From contig OZ345365.1 in assembly GCA_977006965.1 (NCBI GenBank), positions 930,001 through 994,000 on the forward strand: a DNA stretch of 64,000 bases, written 5' to 3'. Source of the stretch: Phymatolithon calcareum. Taxonomy: Eukaryota; Rhodophyta; Florideophyceae; Hapalidiales. The notes beneath the pieces are model-generated. The model was not told the DNA's origin. It ran no database searches and saw only the letters and a program-made list of their open reading frames with translations. Position numbers and translations under genes: made by a program. Shown here one piece after another: positions 33,717 through 44,343 of the stretch. The stretch's first letter is position 1; the number at the start of each line of letters is the position of its first letter.

Positions 33717-34660
33717 ACAGCCAAGATGGGAATATGCCATGCACCTGACGCCATGGACGACAAGAGTTCAAACAGCTATTGCAGACGTGGAGAAGACTTT
33801 TTTTGGACAAGTATTTGGTCCAATCGCAAAAAATCGAACCGCGAGACTTCGTCTTCTCTGTCGCATACATAATGCGGAAGACAGAAGATTAGTTCTAGCC
33901 TTACGAATGCTTGAACGAGCCAGAACAAGGAAAATGGGCTTTCTCGCAGTCCCAAGAGAGGAAAGAGACGTTGAGGAATTGCAATGGGTGTGTCGTGACA
34001 TATCATCAATGTTACATTACGACCTATTCAAGACGGCACTAACCTATCTTAAGCAGCGAGTTTCAGCAAAATCGTTGAGGGACCTGCTCTTTAAAGACGA
34101 AGGAGAAGGCTTGGAGGCGAGCAGAAAGAGGAATATTCCTTATGATATTCCCGGGTCTATTCCCGCCATCATCAGACTACCGAAAGCACGTCACCGCCAA
34201 TTGGCGATTAAATGGGCATTCGGACGTTTTCCCCCATTGAGTACCACACTTCTGGAAGACAAATTCGGTGAAATCGTACCAACTCTCATGAACAAGCTCG
34301 AAGTGTACCTTCAAAGATATCGACTAACAGAAGAGGAGACTAGTGAGACTGAAAAGGCACTTGACAAAGTACTATTCCTCACAATCGTCTTTTATGACGA
34401 CATGGAATAAACCAAGACGAAATAGAACGGCGACGCTGAGATTCCGACGAACAGGACAAGTGGACTCTAAGCTTTTCCCTCCACCTTCTCTGGAGGAGGG
34501 TTTTTGCAGCTAGGGCCACGACGATAGCAACGAGCCCGGGTTTTGCGGGCTTTAACAGTGTAACGGAGCTACCAAGGTAGTAGCATCTGAAACGCATCTC
34601 CCTTACAGTCTTATGAGTGTTTCTGAGGGCGTTTAATAAATTCAAAATTCAAAAAAAAAA
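33717..34660 (+). mobile_element. LINE-B, 944 bp, 14 bp duplication
   Basis: Bordered by ACCTAAATCGCCCT at 33703-33716 and 34661-34674. It is 5'-truncated but otherwise the best LINE-B copy. The 3' UTR has a GGAGGAGGG stem, the GAAACGCATCTCCC...GAGGGCGTTT hairpin and an A tail. Confidence 0.93.
33739..34410 (+). pseudogene. LINE-B ORF2 C-terminal region, open 223 codons
   Basis: No stop interrupts it. From the thumb-side MHLTPW block it runs through FGQVFGPIAKNRTARLRLLCRI, a charged helical section, RKRNIPYDIPGSIPAII, then ARHRQLAIKWAFGRFPPLST and TEKALDKVLFL, ending FYDDME. The RT catalytic domain is missing (5' truncation), so the product cannot reverse-transcribe. It is a clean reference for the lineage's C-terminal module. 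Confidence 0.8.
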
Positions 34661-34864
34661 ACCTAAATCGCCCTTTTTCCGGCGTACTCCGGCCGCAGCG
34701 AGAAAGCGCTCACCTCTAAGAGAAGTTGGCAATCCATTGATCAGAAGATTCCCAAGCCATTGGCACCATTTTCTTTTCTGTGGAGTAAATAGCGGATTTG
34801 ATAATTTTTCGGGCTCCTTATTATTAAGGCCATTTTTTCCCGGCTGATACATGGATTCTTAGTT

Positions 34865-36558
34865 AAAAAAAAGCCCCACAGACTTCCGAGATATGGACAA
34901 GGCTTCCTCTGATGCTATCTACCTTTGTGCAGTTCACGAAACGCCCACCAGATTGGCGGACGGGAATCTCAGTCCTCTACGGGGTTGTTGGTGCTTGGAC
35001 TCGACCGCTTTTTGCCTTGCCTTCTGCGAATAAATTCATGCCTTCTTCGTTCTCCATGCGTTCAATGAGTGTCTTGATAAATAGTAAGAGCTCATCTAGT
35101 GCCTTTTCTGCTTCCAGTCTTTCTCCTTCGAGGTCGTACCCTGCTGGCGTGCGTTCAAGGGTCTCCATAAGCTCTCTGTCTCTGGTGTCGAATTCTCCAG
35201 CAATACTTGTCGTTGACACCGGTGGGAATCTGCCACAGACATACTACAGCGCGAGTTGCCTGTGCTTCACCTTGGGGAACTTGAGGATTGCTGGCAATTC
35301 TCTTGTCTTGTCGTATGGAATCATCCTTTTTAGCTTCGATTCGAGGTGGTCTCCTTCCATTGCCAAAAATTTGGATCGAAGGGTTTCCGACGACTGGTTT
35401 GCTTGGAGATGCTTTTCAGCTTCACCAAAAGGGTCTCTGGTCTCCATGGCGGCAATATCCTTCCTTGTGTTCTGCTATTCATGGTTTGTTTCTTCATCCA
35501 GGCGCTTCATTGAATACATTCGTTCTTTCGCCTTGTTCCTTATCAGCATTTTTGAAGGCCAACAATTCTCGTCGATGTGGGGCCGTCTGGACACGGCACA
35601 GGAGACAGAGCCTGTCCATCCTTCCTCGGGCCAGTGGCCCGAATACTTGGCTGAATAATGTTTCATCTACTTCCTTGACGGCATTTTGTACGTCTTCTGT
35701 CCAGGGCGCTAAGTGCATGGCGTACTCCCAACGTGGCTGTACCAGCGCATTGTATATCTGAATACACTTCTGTGTACTTAGCCCTTTCTTGCACTCTCAC
35801 AGTTTTTTATTGCAATTTTTTAAAGTCCCACAGTCATACGAATATACGGCAAAGCTACTTCAGTTGCTACCCTCACTAGGACGGCTCTACTCTTCTGTCT
35901 GGAATTCTATCTGAGCCCCTAGCATGTACTTGGTAGTTATTGATAGCTCTTCGTAGCAGTGAACACTCCCAGTGTACGCAACTCGTAGACGGCCGTCCTT
36001 GCTTTCTTTAGTCGTTGCATCATTAGCGTATCTGCGACTCCTCCGTGGTCTGGGGATACTCTAAGGTACGTGACCTCCGGAACGTGTGCCAGAACCTTAT
36101 TCGCGACCGTGAATGTCTTGCGCATTGTTTCCTCTGATTCGAGGACTTCGCTTTTCCCTTGCTTTGTGTTCCACGTCACCTCTCGCTCTTGTGCCCATTG
36201 GGTAGCTATATCCAATCGTCCTTGCAACGCAGCGGGGGATTTCGCAGAAAAAAGAACATCGTCTGCGAAAAGGATAGCTGGAACTTCAACCCAGGTTTTT
36301 GATGCCCGGCTCATTCGCTCGGCGAATTCATCAACGAAAATGTTGTACAAGCTTGGACTGAGAGGGAACCCTTGTGGGACTCCCCTGTCCACTAGAAACC
36401 AGCTTCAGTTCTCATCACCAATTGTTGCTACCCAGGATGGTGTCAAGAACGCCTCGACCATTGCGCAGATCTCCTTGGGTAGTACTTGTCTCATTCTGTT
36501 CACCAAGTATACTCTCGGAACTTTGCCGTAGGCAGCCTTGAGGTCCAGTACTGCTACT
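34865..36558 (-). mobile_element. LINE-F, 5'-truncated, with a LINE-A tail insert
   Basis: On the minus strand it runs from the RT palm (VAVLDLKAAYGKVPR near 36540) through the catalytic box and the C-terminal module to the F tail at 34865-34930. A LINE-A 3' fragment (about 35800-35955, same strand) interrupts it between ELRTLGVFTA and KKGLSTQKC. It ends just 3' of the gene at 36584. Confidence 0.85.
34977..36558 (-). pseudogene. LINE-F ORF2 reverse transcriptase, broken
   Basis: Blocks in order: WVATIGDEN, a stop, WFLVDRGVPQGFPLSPSLYN; ILFADDVLFSAK with canonical FADD (near 36265); WNTKQGKSEVLE; PRWEYAMHLAPW (near 35720); VFGPLARGRMDRL; RKMIPYDKTRELPAILKFP-like text; KHRQLAL; and AEKALDELLLFIKTLIERM. 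One stop, several frameshifts and the LINE-A insert make it non-functional. Confidence 0.82.
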
Positions 36559-36583
36559 CATCTCTGATCCTCTTATCTGGCAC

Positions 36584-37783
36584 TCACTGCACTCTCCACG
36601 GCTCGTCTTTGTAGTTAAATGTACCGATCATCCTCTCTGCGTACTTGTTCGTGGCCCGAATAATCAAATGATAATCAAACCCCTCGCAAACCGAACCACG
36701 TCTAATAGCCCTTCTCAATTGCTCTGCGTCCTCCGAGAAGAATCGTTTTCCTGAATCGCACAACATGCGTTTTTGCCCATGCCGATTTTCATGGAAGCTC
36801 ACCATGATAAACAAAGGCCTTCCCGTTGAGACAAGGTCCGCCGTCCCTACGGCGTACACCTTTCCGCCTTGAGCGGAAAAGAGAGACCATTTCAGCTCTC
36901 GCAGAACTCCCGTGCGGAACAAATCCACCTCGCGGCAATCGCGCCACGCCATCCACGTCGCCGTCGTGGAGCAATCGCAGTTGTTCGCCATAGGTTTCCA
37001 CGCAAAGCTCATCGTTCCCGGCGGCTGGACGGCCAGCACGTCGGCTGCACTGTCGCGGCCGAGCTGGCCGTTCGCCCACCTAATCAGGAAGTCCAGGTCC
37101 TTCCGCTGTGCGAATGAATCGCGCCGCACGATGCCCTGCACGATGAACGCTGCGAGTTTGCGTCTCCCGAGCGTCTCGCCCAATCCTAGGCCGTTCGCGA
37201 TGGTGCCCTCGCGTTCGGCGAGGTTAATACGACCGCTGTCGTGTAACCCCCACAGGACCGGTCGCCCGACAAGCCCCGGCTTTGCGAGGAACAGCCCTTG
37301 GCCAGCAAATGCCGCGCTGTGTTCCAGCGTAATCCACCCGCGCTGTACCTCCAGCTCCATGTCGGGAAGTACTGAGTGTATGTATAACACAGGATATCGG
37401 CAGTAGGACTCCAACCCAACGTGTATCCACCGCGGTGTCGTGTTTCGCTCGTCCTGGGCCACGCTCTTGCATATCAGCTGGTCCACCCACAATCGAACGT
37501 GTGAACAGTTTTGGGCCGAGGCGCGGCGAGCAAGCCCGCACGTCAGCTCTTGGATCGCATCCTCCCGCAGAGTGCGACGGAAGTTTGTTGCCGGGCGCGG
37601 GAATTGGTGCTTGTACGACAGGGCGTATGTTAGCACGGTGGTACGAGGTGTGCTGTTGTCCAGATGCGTTGCATAGTCGTTCTCAGTCGAGAACACACGG
37701 AGTAAGTGAGTGTGGATGTTGGCGCTCTGAGCAGCCATGTGCAGCGTCAGGCCCTTCTCCCACAAATTCGGGTCCACTGGCAT
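36584..37783 (-). CDS. Unknown protein, family Y copy 1 (399 aa)
   Basis: A GC-rich, uninterrupted 399-codon frame from ATG at 37783, unlike its AT-richer TE surroundings, so probably a host gene. No membrane span or signal peptide. Residues about 96-160 (VRLWVDQLI ... RWIHVGLESYCRYPVLYI ... RGWITLEHSAAFAG) resemble VALWIDKVY ... PWFKQGLEPYYRHEVAIL ... FWTMAEHVMSYSG in the gene at 56874. The spacing of a W-[VI]-D motif and a later W-x-x-x-E is loosely like fungal HET or TIR-type domains, but this is weak and I assign no function. LINE-F ends 25 bp beyond the stop. Confidence 0.75.
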   Translation of the reverse strand: MPVDPNLWEKGLTLHMAAQSANIHTHLLRVFSTENDYATHLDNSTPRTTVLTYALSYKHQFPRPATNFRRTLREDAIQELTCGLARRASAQNCSHVRLWVDQLICKSVAQDERNTTPRWIHVGLESYCRYPVLYIHSVLPDMELEVQRGWITLEHSAAFAGQGLFLAKPGLVGRPVLWGLHDSGRINLAEREGTIANGLGLGETLGRRKLAAFIVQGIVRRDSFAQRKDLDFLIRWANGQLGRDSAADVLAVQPPGTMSFAWKPMANNCDCSTTATWMAWRDCREVDLFRTGVLRELKWSLFSAQGGKVYAVGTADLVSTGRPLFIMVSFHENRHGQKRMLCDSGKRFFSEDAEQLRRAIRRGSVCEGFDYHLIIRATNKYAERMIGTFNYKDEPWRVQ

Positions 37784-38211
37784 GATGCTTTTCCTTCGTG
37801 AACAAAAGGTGGAAGGCGGCTGAGAACAGAGAAATGGTTGATTGTCAGTAGCAATTTCTTCGAAGTTAAAAGCTAGAGGTGCCGCCGCGACTCAGTCGCG
37901 ATCCAACGGGGGAACGGAAAGTTACTTTAAAGCAACCTTCCGAAGGAAAAATCCTGAAGTTTATATTGGCTGTTGCTAAATCGCACTGCTTCAAAAACGC
38001 ACGTAGGAGGAGAGAACCAGTGCTAATATGATATGATACGGTTGGTACGAAACGACTTGCGCGATGAAGCAGTGTATTTCCAAAAGCTGCAAATCTTGAA
38101 GTTTATATTGGCCGTTGCCAAAATGCATTGCCGAACGCAACCTTTCTACAAAGCATTAGAGAGGTATCATACTTGGTGCAACCAGGAATTCGCCACACCG
38201 CCACATTTCTA
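37784..38211. other. Upstream spacer with a direct repeat
   Basis: The block near 37964-38000 (TGAAGTTTATATTGGCTGTT) recurs at 38093-38130 with few changes, 126 bp apart. The segment nearest 37784 may hold the promoter of the 399-aa gene, but no core element is clear. Confidence 0.45.
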
Positions 38212-38345
38212 CAGTCAACCTCGATAACTGGATGTCCACGGAGGAGCGGTCCGATATCCAAGTACGGGAGAAATTCTGAAAATGAATATATAACTTAGCT
38301 CTCGTTACATAAGTCTGTTTCAGTCTTGCATTGCTATGCACAGAG
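38212..38345 (+). mobile_element. pogo/Tigger-like terminal fragment
   Basis: Preceded by TA, it begins CAGTCAACCTCGATAACTGG, matching the termini of the element at 61575-62116. No right end was found. Confidence 0.55.
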
Positions 38346-38346
38346 T

Positions 38347-38640
38347 TCAGTCAATTTTCTCTCGAAGGAATCGGAAATCCATGTCTGCTGCGGCCATGCA
38401 GGGACTAGTAAAAAGAAAATATCTCTCGAAGTTAAATATTACGCTGAGGCATATCAGCCGTGACATACTGTCCCTTAAGCAGAGGATCCCCGGCAGTTGT
38501 GTCGATTTACATAGCAAGGATTTCGACGGCAAGGCACATGATCGGCGTACCACGGCTCGCAGAGTCATTCTTTCTAGGGTTATGTAATGTTTAAATTTAA
38601 AAGCTCCCAACACCTCAATTTATTAGAGACCATTGTGTCT
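38347..38640 (-). mobile_element. LINE-C-like fragments
   Basis: The minus strand encodes LPGILCLRDSMSRLICLSVIFN, comparable to the LINE-C LPGVLYIRDRTVRLRCLRVIFN segment. 38588-38640 is a reversed LINE-C-type tail (AAAGCTCCCAACACCTCAA). Confidence 0.5.
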
Positions 38641-39061
38641 CAACATACACAGTAGCGCTACATACGCATAGTCTTGCGACCATCACGTCGATCCCATATA
38701 TGATGAGATCAGGGATGCCTAGCAAAAGCACCTATCAAGAAAACGGCCTGTGTCGATGAAGTGCAAGCAGAGATGTTCAAGACCAACATGGACCTCAATT
38801 CAGAGATCCTAGTCGAATTGTTCTTTTGAAGAAATTCTTTAGTTGTTTATTTAAAAGCATGCTAGCCCAATAGGGGAATAATAAGCATTCATTAAATTAA
38901 AAGCTCTCAGAAACACTCCAAAGAATATTCGAATTTTTTAGAGAATCGGCGAAACTCGTTGTTCGTGGAATCCATGAGAAAGGGAACACAGAAGATCCTG
39001 GAAATTGCAAGCCAATATCGTTCTTATGGCAGACAGGGAAGCTTGTAGAAGCAGCTCTCAA

Positions 39062-40131
39062 TGTAGCGCCAGGCTCCAAAGAACCCGACGCCACATGGGA
39101 GAGAAAAGCCCAAGAGAGGAGAGAGTCGAAAAGAGCGGGAGAGACAAGACAAAAAGGGGAGGAAAGAAAGACAAGCAACCAAAACCCCCAGACCAGCGGA
39201 CAAAATAAGCGTCCACCATCGTAGTACTCCATGGCTTTGCGGGAACGCAAGCGGTCGTGAACGTAGAACACGAGCGCAAGGCTACGCCGAACAGGGCTTC
39301 AGAAGCTTGACGAGGTAGATGAGGGTGAATAGAGATAGACGCGACTTGAACCAGAGCGAAGTCGGTGATGCAGGTCACGGAGGACACTCCACAGCTTTGC
39401 GGGAACACAAGCGGTCGCATGGATTAGATACGAGGGCGAGGCTACGCCGAACAGGGCCTGGGAAGCTCGACGTGAGGAGCACTTAGGTCCAGATGATAAG
39501 CGCAACTTGCAACACAAAACGGGCAAGATTTCCATACTGTAACTCCAGCGATCGTGTGGACGAACACGAGCGCGGGCCTTCGAGGAAACGAAGAAGAATA
39601 AGCGTGGAGACTAGTCGAACAGTTGTCCACTGCGCCGCTTACGACATGACGAAAGGCAAAAGAGAAAGGAAGGAGAAAACGACGCCGTCTTTAGGCGGCG
39701 ACCATGGCTTGGCCGTCGATCTTCGCGCGGACGCACGAAAAAGGGGAAGGGAAACTTGAACGCGGTTGTCGACGCACCGGCTTGCGCGCCGAAACGGTTG
39801 CGGTCAGGAAAGGGTGGGAAGAGCTCCGACTCCGCGTGGTCGAAGGGACTGTCAGGCGAATATTGCGCGTGCTTGATCCAAGCAATCGAGCCGAAATCCA
39901 GAACTCCCCCACCTTCCTTTACTCAGAGGAAGGAACTAACTAGCTTATATACTGCAACCTACGCAAAAGACAGCGATGCAGCGCATAGACACACGAGAGA
40001 CACGTGCAAGTATGGCCCAACAGATCACCTACTACGAGCAGCATGACTGTCGCGATCCAAGTTGCGCGGCGTACAGTCGCGAGAGGAAAAAGAGACCTCC
40101 TTGGGACAGCGACATAACAGCGGGCGCTGCA
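39062..40131 (-). mobile_element. Solo LTR, 1,070 bp (minus orientation)
   Basis: Inverted sister of 14309-15380: starts TGTAGCGCCAGG and ends CGGGCGCTGCA on the plus strand. It is flanked by a perfect 5 bp duplication CTCAA (39057-39061 and 40132-40136). It splits the RT of LINE-K, and removing it rejoins EAALN-TVLSNQ in one frame. High similarity to the other copy suggests recent activity. Confidence 0.93.
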
Positions 40132-40136
40132 CTCAA

Positions 40137-41476
40137 TACCGTACTCTCAAACCAAGATTATCAACTCGGATTTCAGAACGGCAATAGCTCTACCACGCAG
40201 GGGATTCCACTCGCCAATCGGGAAGGATCGCTCAAGCAACAGGTTTATGACCTTCATAACGCCTATTTCCGCGAAGGATGAACCGAAGGAGAAGCGCGCC
40301 GCCACAGAAGCCTTTATTTTGGAGCGTAATGCAGTGAGAACAGCGGATATCGAAATATGGACAGATGGAAGTGTGGGAGAAATACCGCAAGCTCACATCT
40401 GGGATCTGAATCACGGAGAACGCGTCTCCGTAAAATGGGACGAAGGTTGGTGCACCGTGACCTTGAAGAAATTCAACTCTACCGAACATCAGAACCACGA
40501 CGCAGCGAAACGGTTTGAAGCTCGAAACGGCAAGCCGCCGGATGTCCTCTTGGTCTACGACGACGGGGACGAGCATGCCTACGAAACGACCCCGAAGGCC
40601 TCGAAGCAGCGTGTTATCCTATGCGATGAAGATGCAGACACACTCCACATGTACCGTACAATCCCACCACAGGTCGGTGGTGCGGGCGTTTTGGTTCTGC
40701 GCGGAGAAGAAGCGATACTGGAAGAAGGGCTGTACGCTGGGGCCATTGGCTCCTCATTCGACGCCGAGGCTTTTGCGGCCGTACACGCATTTCAGGCAGT
40801 ATCCAGTCTACCGATATCGCGCGGCAGCACTATCCGATGGTTCACCGACAGCAAGAGCTGCATAGACGCACTCAACGGCCAGCCGCGGATGTTTGGAGAG
40901 ATGCTTCGGAAACTATGGAATCTTATAGAACAAATCATGGCACAGGAGATTCACATAGAAGGCATTTGGATACCGAGTCACTGCGGAGTCCCGAAAAATG
41001 AGGCTGCTGATGAGCTCGCGCGCCGGGGAACCTCGGAATCAAGCCTGCTATCACATCAAGCGGTACCTCGCACGATCCATTATCAAACCGCCTTGTAGAA
41101 GCAAACCAGTTACCATCCCTACACTCCCAAAAGACCTACACATCTCACATAGACGGGCTGAGGTAATACTCCACCAGCTCATAACTAATTGCTGTCCAAT
41201 CGTCGCCAGCTTTCACCATGGACACAACGAGAATGAGCCACTTCCTCACGACCCAATGTGCAAGAAATGCCTGTATGGTGTGAAGGAAACTGGGGAACAT
41301 ATGATCCTACATTGTTCGGGTCGGGCTGTTAGTCGACGGAAATTCATCGGCAGAGTTCGGAGCAAAACGGTAGAAGATCTGTGCAGAGAGAAACCCGTAG
41401 TGATAATCCAATATTTTAACGAAGACCACAGCGGTGATGTGAGGCCAACTCTGTGTCTCGGAATGCAGTTCCGATG
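40137..41476 (+). pseudogene. LINE-K ORF2: RNase H and CCHC terminus
   Basis: RNase H degrades the RNA strand after reverse transcription. Catalytic residues are visible: D in IEIWTDGSV (near 40360), E in SFDAEAFAAVHAF (near 40762), D in IRWFTDSKSC (near 40852), and H...D in IPSHCGVPKNEAADELA (40975-41018). An extra segment of about 100 codons lies between the first and second motifs. After a frameshift near 41090 the frame continues to CKKCLYGVKETGEHMILHC (41259-41316), the knuckle found at the end of I/R1/Jockey-type LINEs. RT core mostly deleted. Confidence 0.85.
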
Positions 41477-42314
41477 TGTCGCGTAGAAGGAACCTGGTAC
41501 CTGTAAGCAAGGCTGTCGCAGATGTCATACATGTCAATCGAGCGGGTAACGGTCATTCGAATCATGGAACTGGTGGAATTGCTCTCGTATGGACTTTGGT
41601 TGCGAACCGCGAATCCCAGCGCTTGCTGTCGCGACAATTTACTCGTGGCGTCCGTGCGAGTGGCATACGCGAGGTGGCGTGTGGACGGCCGTGGGTATGC
41701 GAGAAGGACGGCTGGGGATGCGCAGGGCGGACTGGCACAGTGAATTGGGCGCGTCGGTCTGAATCTTGCAAGAGGCGGTGCTAGCGCTCACGGCAGTGGC
41801 GCGATGGCGACGTGAGTTTCACGGTCGTGTACAAGACTAATTAATGGGCCGCGCGCGTGTCGACCGCGCCCGCCAGTGGCCCTGAATTGGGTTGCCGGAA
41901 GGGGGTTTCCGGTTGGTGTTTCCGTCGCGCACGGGATGTTTCGAGCACATGTTTGTCGCTCTGGTGCGGTCGCTGTGCGCTCACGCGACCGCTGCCATAC
42001 CCGTGAAGGATTCCGGGGCAGTCCCTCGCGGGTTGTGGGCGTGGAGTATTTAAGCCCGGACCATGGACGGGCTAGAGCAAGAAAAGGGAGGACCTGGAGG
42101 GTTTGGTTCTACAGCTGTTCTATCGATCTGTGTTGGTCGGTTGCTGTTGTTGTGTTATCCATCTGTGTTGATCGATTGTTGTTGTGAAGTTATATCCGGC
42201 TGCTCGCTCGGTTGGTGAAGCTGTTACATTAAGGTAAACTCGCGTCTGTTGCTCGCGGTTGGGCTGCTGCCCTGTTGCTGTTGCTGTAAGGCGCTCGCGC
42301 TGGTACGCGCGACA
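41477..42314 (+). mobile_element. Solo LTR-like element, 838 bp
   Basis: Starts TGTCGCGTAG and ends ACGCGCGACA, with a 4 bp duplication GATG (41473-41476 and 42315-42318). Removing it lets the LINE-K frame run on through QFRCNVPW to a stop. A GAGTATTTAAGCCC TATA-like box lies near 42043. GC-rich and CpG-rich. It is unlike the 1.07 kb LTR beyond the ends. Confidence 0.65.
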
Positions 42315-42786
42315 GATGCAATGTCCCATGGTGATGCGAAAAGCAACAATACCAAAAAAAACAGACATTGAGTCAGTAGCTTGGCGGAGCGTAGTAGTTC
42401 GCAGCAGATGAACAAAACGAATGAGATTACACCCCCTGGGCGGTGCCGAATGGAGGCTGTCATTCCCTCGGCGTAGCGAAGATCGGATCGAGTGGGAGTA
42501 AACAGTTGGTTTGTCCGGCTACGATATGGCTCCCGATGAGAGCGTGAATAATGTCTGTATTCATCATCCTACGTATTCAGGGGGGGGGGAAATTGTAGGA
42601 TTTTATTTTAGAAGCCCTCAACGCCGGTGTTCACGAACACCAGAGCAGCTTACCGTTCATACTGCCATCTCATTACCCAATCAGATCACATTACACTATC
42701 ATTTCTTCTAACATATGGATTTCTTGTAGAGTTTTCAGATTCTCTTCCGCGACCTCGTTGAAATGTTCAATGTACGATTCTGCTCT

Positions 42787-43637
42787 TCATGGTGGTAAGC
42801 GGCCAAAGAACCACTTGACTGCTAGGAGTCGGTGTTTCCTGGATCGAATTTGGTGCACAGGGCTTACTTTCTCCTTAGTATCGACGGCAATTTTTCTCTC
42901 TTTTTCTTCTTCCTTTTCAATCCATTCCTGTCGTCGGCGGTGGATCTCGTGTTTGTGGGTCACCAGCCCTCGTACGGCTCGCTCGGTGCTGCCTCTTAGG
43001 AGCTCATGCTCCTGCAGGTAGCGGATATCCCTCTCTGCTTGCTGTATGTCCCCTTCTTTTCCTGCGTAATTTTCTTCCTTCTCGATTTCGTCCTTCCCTC
43101 GTATAAGCCTCTGTGCGAAGTGCTCTCTGAGTTGCGCTCTTCTTATCTTTGGTGGAGCAATTCTGCAGAGGGCTCGCATTTCGCGTCGTTACCGAAGGCA
43201 ACAGAGTAGAACAGACCCTCCGCTTGGTTAATCTGCGCTTCAACTGAGTTTGTCCATGGTGTGAGGTGTATCGCGTACTCCCATCTGTATTGCACAAGAG
43301 CCTTGTACATTGCTATGTTCTTGGCAGTAGCTAGTCCTTGCACTTGGACTCCCAAGTCTTTTAGTCCCATGATGATTCCCTTCGCCGCGTTGATGCGCTT
43401 TAGTGTTGCGTGGTGGGTTACTCCCGTGTTGTCGATCGTGGTTCCCAGGTATTCCAGTACGCGGGTTTCGTGGAGCTCCTGGCCTGAGAGCCGGAACTTT
43501 CGTTTGAATAATCCAGGATAGATAAGCACTTCGCTTTTTCCTTTCTTAGTGTTCCATGTCATTCCATTTTCTGTGGCCCAGTTCGTCGAAAGCCATTGCA
43601 TACCATCTGTGGGTTTGTGAGTCGCACAGGAAGGCAC
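42787..43637 (-). pseudogene. LINE-E ORF2 C-terminal half
   Basis: Begins after the catalytic box: NGMTWNTKKGKSEVLIYPG, LEYLGTTIDNTGVTHHATL, YRWEYAIHLTPWTNSV. After a frameshift near 43160 it continues with MRALCRIAPPKIRRAQLREH, a Glu/Arg-rich helical section, and RKHRLLAVKWFFGRLPP. The C-terminal GRLPP module is the same as in the other families. Confidence 0.8.
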
Positions 43638-44343
43638 ACTGGGTTTGATCGAGTTGTTCCCTGGCGGAAAGCCAAGGGCGGCGCGAAGCGCCGACCTTTA
43701 TACAAAAAACCATGGATCAAAAGATGACTTGGCAGTATGAGAATTGGATCAATGGAAGAATCTGGAAGCCGCTTCGCGGCTTCCTAGCCCGCCGCAGGCG
43801 CAGCGCGAGGTGCTTACAGTGTAAGAGCTTGTAAGCTGTAAGCAGCGGCTCTAGGGTTTGCCCTTGATGATCCTTCATGGTGTAAGTACGCATCGAAACC
43901 TACGGCACAGTAATGACTGTAATGCTATCTGTAAGGGATTACTGTAAATGCAAGCTGTAATGACAATTTGAAGGGAGCTATTTGTATAGGACTATGATAG
44001 TGGCGTTGGACGCCGCAGTAATGTACAGTGGAATAATTTTTGAGGGAGTAAAGTTCCTTCTGTTCCCGTTCAGTACTTGTTTAAAGTACGTGATGGCATC
44101 ACGGTTATGCCGCGGAATGCTTTCCAGCGATAGCCGGGCATGCGCTGCTACTGCAGCGTAGGACTGGAATCGGCGCTCCGTCTCCATCGGCAGCGTGCCC
44201 TCTGTGGTCATTCTCTATGTTTGGGGAGGTCTGCTTCTCGGGGAAGGTCTCTCGCTCGGCATGTTTCCTCTTCCTCTCGGACCTTGTTCTCTTTTGTGTC
44301 TTTTACCTGAGTTATGTTCCTCGTTCTCATAGCTTTCTGCCTC

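Larger units (their letters stand above)
32804..34864. mobile_element. Possible inverted-repeat DNA element hosting LINE-B
   Basis: AACTAAGAATCCATATAACA (from 32804) and a GAAAATTATCAAATCCGCTA block (32850-32869) reappear inverted at 34790-34864, with the same order and a 20-30 bp variable gap. Both outer edges abut T/A tracts containing TTAA. The interior has no transposase, contains an (ATTC)n repeat and was invaded by LINE-B. No clear target duplication was found. Confidence 0.45.
38706..42330 (+). mobile_element. LINE-K with RNase H, split by two solo LTRs
   Basis: A different LINE lineage from A-F. RT pieces lie at 38715-38830 (PIKKTACVDEVQAEMFK) and 38896-39061 (IHEKGNTEDPGNCKPISFL...KLVEAALN). 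These continue after the LTR with TVLSNQDYQLGFQ (40137 onward). Most of the palm is then missing, and RNase H plus a CCHC knuckle follow to 41476. A second LTR sits there, and the frame ends about 42327. A reversed tail fragment lies at 38835-38895. Confidence 0.75.

Noticed and set aside
34912-35658. 248-codon open frame on the plus strand
   Set aside because: It lies antisense to LINE-F ORF2, whose RT and C-terminal motifs are clear on the minus strand.
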